Of a stretch of DNA of 64,000 bases, positions 57,973 through 64,000 are shown in pieces. The position numbers and the translations under genes were made by a program. Source of the DNA: Penicillus capitatus (taxonomy: Eukaryota; Chlorophyta); NCBI GenBank assembly GCA_965649825.1, contig OZ287708.1, positions 434,001-498,000 of the forward strand, written 5' to 3'. Numbering within the stretch: position 1 is the first letter of the stretch; each line of letters begins with the position of its first letter. Under the pieces are notes generated by a model. The model made no database searches and was not told the DNA's origin. It saw only the letters and a list, made by a program, of their open reading frames with translations.

Positions 57973-58749
57973 ATGAACGTACCAACACTGGAGGGTCCCA
58001 TCATTGGTATGGAACGACAGACTTTGAAGTCACCTTCGCGTTCCAAACGACCCATTGCTCCAAAGCCACGAGAAAACAGTCTGTCCGCAACATCGGACCC
58101 TTCAGCTCATACCAATCCTTCCCTTGACTCGCCCGTGCCTTCCATTTCAGGTCAGACAGTGCCGAGGGAAAGTGTTAGGCGGCGACGTCTGGTGCTGTGC
58201 AGGGCAGTCTTACCCTTCCGAGAACAACAACCCTGTCAACTGGGGTTCTGCGACGTCGAACCTCGAAAACGCAAAACGGGCATTGGGACAGCTAGAGGCG
58301 TTGGTGGATGATGCTGTCTTCCTCGATGACGATACGTTTAATGGAATGAAAACACTCTCGTACTACAACCAAAAAGTACAGGTCTGTCAACAACACATCA
58401 TTGTGGGAAGGAGATGTCGTTGAGAGAACGGTGCTTCTGTCTGACAGGGCAGTCAAAGGCGCATTCGCCAGCTGAGTGAACAGCTGTTGGCAGCACAGGC
58501 ACAGTTGGCCAAGAAAGACGAACAGATCAAAGAGGAGCGCGAACTGCGTAAACGTGTTGAGAAGAAAGTGGACGAGCTCAATTCTCAACTCGAAAGCAAC
58601 GCAGGTGAGATCTTCCGTCTTTGCGTAACGATCGATGAGAGAGCACCGCAGTGGTGTTCGAAATGCACTTGGCAGAATTGCTACAGAGGAATGAAGAAAT
58701 CGAGAGACTGAAAGCAGTCATCGAAGGTCTAAGCTCTGCACGGAGTTAG
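57973..58749 (+). CDS. Small coiled-coil protein, unknown
   Basis: Four exons: 57973-58150, 58203-58381, 58448-58604, 58652-58749, giving 203 residues in an unbroken joined frame. The N-terminal 60 residues are basic and Ser/Pro-rich ([13 protein letters not shown]). A helical part follows ([29 protein letters not shown]), then a strong coiled coil ([46 protein letters not shown]) and [14 protein letters not shown]. The splices preserve the heptads, which supports the model. The second Met (58012) is an alternative start. The gene is convergent with the EF-hand/WD40 gene, 59 bp apart. Family not recognised. Confidence 0.75.
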
Positions 58750-58808
58750 TGCGCGACGGTTGAGGAACATCTGTCGGAGACGGGAATGTCGTCATCTAAT
58801 GCCGTGCT

Positions 58809-61628
58809 TCAGCTCTCTCCGGTCGTCGTTCTGTAAGTGCTGTCGTTGTTCTGCTGTGCATGCTTGTCCTGGCGAATGGCCATTTGACTTTCTGACGCTG
58901 CGTTGGGATAAAGCGGCAATTTCATTGGACAACCCAACACTCGAGTCCACTCTCCATCGGACGACCAAACTGTGATCTTTAAATCCGCCGTTGCGACGAG
59001 GAGATGATCATCGTCATCATCACGATGATGCATCCACGAGATACAGGAGACGGAACATGGACTTGCTTGCCATCCCTTCCGCAAGGCGATGTGCCATCGA
59101 TTGGCTGAGGCCTCGATTTCGAGCAGCTGTTGAAAAATGAGATAACCGTTAAGTACAGGAGATGGATGACGTACTTCGACGCGTCCTGCATCTGATCCTA
59201 CGGCGATGGTCGGATGATGGCGGTGAACGGCCATCGCTGTCGGCATGAAGGAGAATCGGTGTTCGCAGAGAACGGTGCCTTCTAAGACGTGCCACAGGTA
59301 CAGAGTACCGTCTTCGTTTAGCGTCACCAGTAAGAACCTCCACCTGTACATCCCCCTTAGCAACGAAGTCTCTTTCCGTACGTTCGCGGTCCACGTTTCA
59401 GACAGGAAGCCCATACGGATGATGCCGAACCCTGCAGACGACGACAGTTTTCTCTTGATCGTCCAGCTTTGCGTATTCCACACCAGAACGACGCCATCGA
59501 CGTCGCCCGAGGCTACGAATGCTGCATCCGCTGCTTTTGCCAAGACCGTGACGTCTGCTCGGTGTCCGGAACGCATCGCCACGACGTCGATCGATTTGCG
59601 CTGCGCATCGTCTTCAAAGAGACTCAATTGTTTGTCCCACCCCGCCGTCACGAATCGCACCCGACCCTGGGTCTGAACGCAGATAACATCACAGATCTCC
59701 TGACGACTTCGTGTGACAAAGCGCTTCAAACAGGAGCCATCAGAGCAATTCCACATCTGCAGAGCACAGATCGATGAGATGGTGAAGGCGAAACAGATGA
59801 TGATCGACATAGCAGATGCCGTCGTCTGTTGTCGTAAGCAATCGACGGGCATGTATGTCCAGTGTCATTGCCGTCAGTATTTTGTCACCGTGCAATCGAC
59901 CAAAGCGAGTCCGGAGCTTTCCAGAATCGATGTACCAGACACAGAGATTGCCACAGTCATCTGCGCTGACGATTTCGTCGAAGGTGGCGTTGTAGAGAAC
60001 GTCGACGATGACGCCTTCGTGCGAAGCATCGGCAAAGCGTTCTTTCGTCTCGATCTTCCATCTCTTGATCGTCTTGTGTCCGCAGACAAGACATTGCAGC
60101 TCTTCATCAAAGAGCATGGCACTCAATGTGTCGTCCGGGTGATAACGCTCCCCATCGAACAGTGTTTGTAGACATCCATGATTTCGTATGTCCCACACCT
60201 AGACGGAAATCGAAAACGGCGGTTGGCGGCGCAGGGCGACATACTTTGATGCATTTATCGGCGCTGAGAGAAATCAACTGATTTCCTCGATCGTGAACGG
60301 CGACGGAAACGATGGGAGCGGCATGACCGATGAGAGAGGCGAGCGGTTTCAATGAGAAAGGATTCCACAGAATGATGACGCGATCTTGTCCGCCGCTGCA
60401 AATGAATTTATAGAAGGAGCTCCAGCCGCATGCATTGACGCCGCGTGTATGACCCAACAAGCGTCTCTCCGGAAACCTGGCGATATGGATCGCACGGATC
60501 GATACAGTCGGCGATAGAGAAACCTGTTCTCCACGTCCAAAATCGAGAGAGATGCATCGGCCGATGTCGAAACGATGCTGTTCAGCTCCTCGATATATCG
60601 CACCGATGTCACGATATCTCGATGCAGTTTCCGTCTCCAACAGAGCTTATGATCGAAACGATCGGCATCTTTTCGATCGTTTACGACGCATCTCACTTCA
60701 TGGATGGCAATCTACGTCATCTGTCGATCGTCATCGCGAAAAAAGAGGCAAATCGGTGGACATGTCCTGAGATGTCGCCGTGGGCAACAAGATCCGTATC
60801 GCGTCGTTTTGGCGATTTCCAGGACGCGAGGCAGAGGGCAGTATCGTCGAGATCTTGAACAGATCCTGCGCGTACGAAATTTGAGCAATCGTAGATCTGC
60901 AAACAGCGGCGGAAGTCGGCTATCGCGAGTTTCTTTGTCGCTGGAAGGAAGATGGCGCTCGTTATCCAGTAGTTTCCCACGCGCAGCGTTCTCACGTGTT
61001 CGAGATCCTATACCAAATTCAGCGTGCGATACTCGATATTCCAGGCAGACGCTTACGATGGCAGACCATACGATCAAACTACCATCTCGACTCGTCGTCA
61101 CATAAAAGTTCCCCGCCTCTGCCGCTATCTTGCATAGCGACGTGATGAGCGATCGATGCATCTAAGAAAACGAACGGCTCTCCGGATGCCACGAGAGTTT
61201 GTGGTTCGTGACTAATTTCTCAGGAACAGTTGTTGCAAAGGCCATAGTGGAGAAGACAGGACCCGAAGATACATCTTCCTTTGCGTTCTCATTCTTTTTC
61301 CGCAGAAGCATGTAACCGACAAACTCGCTCCAATCGATCACACCATCGGCATTGACATCGACACGCATGAAGAGTTTTTGAAGTGCCCGTTCGTCTGCGC
61401 CGTCTTCGGTGGTGAGCACCCCTACGCGACTCGATGATGGCCCTCGATCTGCCGGCCTCTCTCGAAAAGCACACCGAGAAAGGCGTCAACGAACTCTTGC
61501 ATGTCGAGAGAAGCGTTGCCGTCGACATCGGCCGCAGCAAAGATCCTCTGCATGTCGGTCAAGACCTCGGCATTGATGTTCTCTTCCAAAACGATGCGTC
61601 GAGAGCGCATCGTCGATGTCGGCGACAA
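58809..61628 (-). CDS. EF-hand/WD40 repeat protein (WDR49/WDR64-like)
   Basis: The ATG at 61628 gives a helix and an EF-hand (FAAADVDGNASLDMQEFVDAF). A 53-nt intron removes an out-of-frame stretch and joins a second EF-hand (LFMRVDVNADGVIDWSEFVGYML). WD40-type repeats fill the rest: NFYVTTSRDGSLIVWS, IVSTSADASLSILDVE, KFICSGGQDRVIILWNPFS, QLISLSADKCIKVW-type, RFVTAGWDKQLSLFEDD, FVASGDVDGVVLVWNTQSW, LLVTLNEDGTLYLWHV, LLVATADLKITVWSSDG near the end. EF-hands plus about a dozen WD repeats match the WDR49/WDR64 group, which is common in organisms with cilia. Exon ends in the WD region were only partly traced. Confidence 0.8.
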
Positions 61629-61775
61629 AGTCTTCCGACGTTGGGAACTCAGTTTCTTCAGCCGAGCATTCTTTGTCTCTATGTGCCGACACTAATCGCC
61701 GCGACATCGACGGCGTATACCGATCGTACTTTCCGAATGCATGGCGTCGATCTGCCGATTTCTGTCATCATCATC

Positions 61776-62165
61776 ATGTCGCAGTTCAACGAGAACGTCG
61801 CCGCTCTGCGCGTGTCTGTGCTCAAAGCTAAGACCGACCTCGATTCCATCGCTCGTCGTCTGGAGGAGGAATTTGCATCGCCCTCATCGCCGGGTGCTCC
61901 ACTCCACCGTCTGCTCAAGAGTGTCACACGTCTCGAAGCCGATATCTCCGTTTTCGAAGCGGACTACAATAGCGTCCAAGCGGCGAAGCGTGAACTTCTG
62001 GAGTGCTCTAAGATCCTCGTGCAAAACTGGAAATCGGTTCAGAGCCTCCGCCGCCAAAGTGGTCTCCCCGACGAAGACAGTCGTCTCATCAGCGATTTGG
62101 AAGAGACTGTCCATACCGTGCGCCACGAAATCGATCCTCAACGGCGATCAACAGCGAAGCCTTGA
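61776..62165 (+). CDS. SKA2-like kinetochore protein
   Basis: SKA2 is the small helical subunit of the Ska complex that couples kinetochores to microtubules. Single exon, 129 residues, close to the 121 of the human protein. The pattern KAKTDLDSIARRLEEEF...PLHRLLKSVTRLEADISVFEADYNSV and NWKSVQSLRRQSGLP follows SKA2 (the ESDLDYI.YRLEYE, LL.ELSVIKSRYQTL and IQKLQKQTDLELS segments) at matching spacing. Similarity is moderate. A generic helical protein of this size is the alternative. Divergent to the EF-hand/WD40 gene, 147 bp between starts. Confidence 0.6.
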   Translation: MSQFNENVAALRVSVLKAKTDLDSIARRLEEEFASPSSPGAPLHRLLKSVTRLEADISVFEADYNSVQAAKRELLECSKILVQNWKSVQSLRRQSGLPDEDSRLISDLEETVHTVRHEIDPQRRSTAKP

Positions 62166-62392
62166 TCGTCCCTGCATCGTATGTATATTACAACATGCAC
62201 CTTCGTTTAGAGATGTGCTTCAGATAGTTCACACCCGGACCCAATCAGACAAAGAGCAAACCGATTGTTGATTGTAATATTAATAATCGAATAGCAGAAT
62301 GTCTGAGACCGAACGTCTGCGGCCCAGCACACATCCAGTACGTCACAAAATTACAAAGTAAAAGAAGAGCGTTTTCAGTGGCAAAGAGGAGT

Positions 62393-63229
62393 TTATGCAG
62401 CCAAACCTTTGGATCGAAACCATTTCTCCATCTGGAAAGTCGTATCGAGTATTGGCCGGACATCATTGAACTGCGAGAGAAATTCGAGGAGTGGCAGGAT
62501 CACTGTCGTCAAATCACGATCCTGTGCACATCCTCGAAATGGCTTGCATCGAATACCGTTCTTCGGTTGGAGTAGAAAGGACCTGGCCCTGTTGTCGACG
62601 ATCACGGTGCGACGCAAGTCACATCGCAGCTTCGTCAGATCTTTGACATGGCGACAGGCGTCTGTACGAACAGTTGATTCCCGAAACAGACGGCGCGAAA
62701 AGACGCGATGTGATGGATCCAGCCAGTCCAGCAACGGATTTCCGTAGGATCCCACAGCAGCAGAGAACAGCACGACCTCCGAGAATGCTGTCAGTTTATT
62801 GAGGAAATCCAGCAGACCCGGTCGTAGAAACACGATCAGACGTTCCAGACGGCCTCTTCCTATATCACACGTCATGGCAAAGTTACGCAGATGACCCGAC
62901 GAAGCGCATTTCTGTAAAGTGAGCGGCAGCTTGTGTTGAGGACAGGAGAGGACGAGTGTTTCGTCAAGGTCCAGAACAACTGTCAGACGAATGGGAGAAC
63001 TTCGCACTGGCCTCCATATTGGAAGGGGCTCCATATGGGGTCGAGGATGAATGATCGGTTCCGATGTGTGACGCGTGATGTACTGCGTCAGTAGAATGAG
63101 GAACGATGTCAGTCCACGACATACCATACGCGCCAGTTCCCACACATAGTAAACCGCGCTCAATAGTTGCGGGCCTCCCAGCGACAACATAGTGGGCTTC
63201 GTTACCACGGGCGTCCTGCCGAAACTCAT
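62393..63229 (-). CDS. CTDNEP1/Dullard-like HAD phosphatase
   Basis: FCP/SCP-type phosphatase. Single exon, 278 residues. An N-terminal hydrophobic region (LLSAVYYVWELARMVCRGLTSFLILLTQY) precedes TVVLDLDETLVLS, the DxDx(T) catalytic motif with the nucleophile Asp. Then IVFLRPGLLDFLNKLTAFSEVVLFSAAVGSYGNPLLDWLD, VFSRRLFRESTV, KDLTKLRCDLRRTVIVDNRARSF and the final LLEFLSQFNDVRPIL. The membrane-anchored N-terminus and moderate length fit CTDNEP1 (Dullard/Nem1), which dephosphorylates lipin at the ER/nuclear envelope, rather than soluble SCPs. The neighbouring HACD gene also acts in ER lipid synthesis. Confidence 0.9.
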   Translation of the reverse strand: MSFGRTPVVTKPTMLSLGGPQLLSAVYYVWELARMVCRGLTSFLILLTQYITRHTSEPIIHPRPHMEPLPIWRPVRSSPIRLTVVLDLDETLVLSCPQHKLPLTLQKCASSGHLRNFAMTCDIGRGRLERLIVFLRPGLLDFLNKLTAFSEVVLFSAAVGSYGNPLLDWLDPSHRVFSRRLFRESTVRTDACRHVKDLTKLRCDLRRTVIVDNRARSFLLQPKNGIRCKPFRGCAQDRDLTTVILPLLEFLSQFNDVRPILDTTFQMEKWFRSKGLAA

Positions 63230-63421
63230 GACCTAGAAAAGCGCTCTCGGCGAACAGAGTGGTGCGTTGGAGAGTAAGGAAGAACGTTTTGCCGCTCGTT
63301 AACTGGACGAACGCGCGCAGAACGTGCGAACAAAATTCGATTCCTGGGTAAATGCGCGGATAATATTCGCATGGAGATGCTTTTTAAAGCCATCAAAAAC
63401 CACGTCGACATTAGATGGATC

Positions 63422-64000
63422 CTAATCATCCTTCGATTTGGTATCGACCCGCCCGAGGTTATCCTTTGACTTGACGGAGAGGACCTTGCGTCTCTGAGCA
63501 AACATGTAAAGATAGAGTCGCGGAAAGACTACAGCACAAACAAACAACATCATTAAGGGCATGGATGCATTGGTGGTACATGGAAGATAGAGAAGAGAAT
63601 AGATGGTGACATAGATGTCATAATGAAAAGCAAAATTGAGCGCATTGGGCATAGAGATGCTCCAGATATGCATGTCAGAGAGAGCAGGAAGGGCGAGGTA
63701 CACAAGAGCGAGTTCGCTGGTCATGCCGATGGGATACAGGGGTATGAACATGGTGTAACGCGCCCATTTCAAAAAAGGCATCTCCACCCCAATCTCCTAA
63801 CACAGCAAGAATCGTTGTGTCTATCTCTCGAGACTTACATGGAAGATAGCAGAAAGTCGTCAAGATGCAGAGGTAATGATAGCTGAAGGCAAAATTGAGG
63901 GCATTCGGCATAGCGAGACTCCAGAGATGAGATGTCTTGATGTATGGCATAGCCAAGTACACAATCGAGATCTCGCTACTCACACCCAAAGGATACAGCA
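63422..64000 (-). CDS. Very-long-chain 3-hydroxyacyl-CoA dehydratase (HACD/PHS1), 3' part with duplicated active-site exon
   Basis: ER enzyme for the third step of fatty-acid elongation. The window holds three exons: exon X1 (64000-63839, 5' side off window), exon X2 (63796-63580) and the terminal exon (63528-63422) with RLYLYMFAQRRKVL and a Lys/Asp tail. X1 and X2 are diverged copies of the same exon: LYPLGVSSEISIVYLAMP versus LYPIGMTSELALVYLALP, then MPNALNFAF in both. Each keeps a Tyr and a Glu seven residues apart (YP.G..SE), the known catalytic pair of PHS1/HACD. Both end with codons for LP plus one base (phase 1), matching the terminal exon (donors GTAAGT and GTACCA). X2 starts in phase 0 with KWARYTMF close by. 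See findings for the mutually-exclusive interpretation. Confidence 0.85.

Noticed and set aside
63226-63501. 91-codon frame between the phosphatase and HACD genes
   Set aside because: It overlaps the end of the HACD gene in another frame and has no family likeness.

Overview
The window is nuclear DNA from a gene-dense unicellular eukaryote. Almost every gene is split by very short GT-AG introns (mostly 42-73 nt), coding capacity is near 50% GC, and neighbouring genes are often separated by only 8-50 bp. Gene content: a fused aspartokinase-homoserine dehydrogenase with a basic leader that looks organelle-directed, a bacterial-type IF-2 with a long leader, a plant-type vacuolar sorting receptor, a RUS/DUF647 protein, TORC1 raptor, RAD51, U2AF35, NF-YC, a TM9 (nonaspanin) protein, an OSCA/CSC1-type channel and an EF-hand/WD40 protein of the WDR49 type, which is often linked to cilia. 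This fits a free-living protist that probably has, or had, a plastid. I could not place it in a lineage.

Layout. 1-3.5 kb: two tandem MYG1-like genes on the minus strand (the second one damaged) and a divergent coiled-coil gene. 3.5-11.9 kb: a gene-poor island. It holds at least four unrelated minisatellites (4.9-9.5 kb), a family of 27-nt hairpins inside the first of them, and a run of nested inverted repeats (9.68-10.80 kb). 11.9-36 kb: dense metabolism, translation and signalling genes (AK-HSDH, a membrane protein, PfkB sugar kinase, IF-2, raptor, a four-TM protein, vacuolar sorting receptor, RUS, third MYG1, BTB-SPRY, RAD51). 36-52 kb: lysine methyltransferase-like gene, long coiled-coil gene, LRR multi-TM receptor-like gene, NF-YC, saposin-like secreted protein, Bet1-type SNARE, OSCA channel, an unknown gene. 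52-64 kb: TM9SF, a MEI4-like gene, U2AF35, a small coiled-coil gene, EF-hand/WD40, SKA2-like, a CTDNEP1-like phosphatase, and a 3-hydroxyacyl-CoA dehydratase (HACD) gene cut by the window end.

How the genes relate. Several products belong to one membrane-traffic route: Bet1 SNARE (ER-Golgi), TM9SF (Golgi/endosome), vacuolar sorting receptor, and a saposin-like secreted protein. RAD51 and the MEI4-like protein would both act in meiotic recombination, and SKA2 at kinetochores. There is no operon logic, but several same-strand pairs are close enough that their transcription or RNA processing deserves checking.

The most striking observation is at the right edge. The HACD gene carries two tandem, diverged copies of the exon that encodes the active site. 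Both end in the same splice phase and they are separated by a 42-nt intron, and including both would shift the frame. This is the architecture of mutually exclusive exons that would swap the catalytic core of the enzyme. Exon boundaries throughout were inferred by eye from splice consensus plus protein-family continuity, without transcript data.
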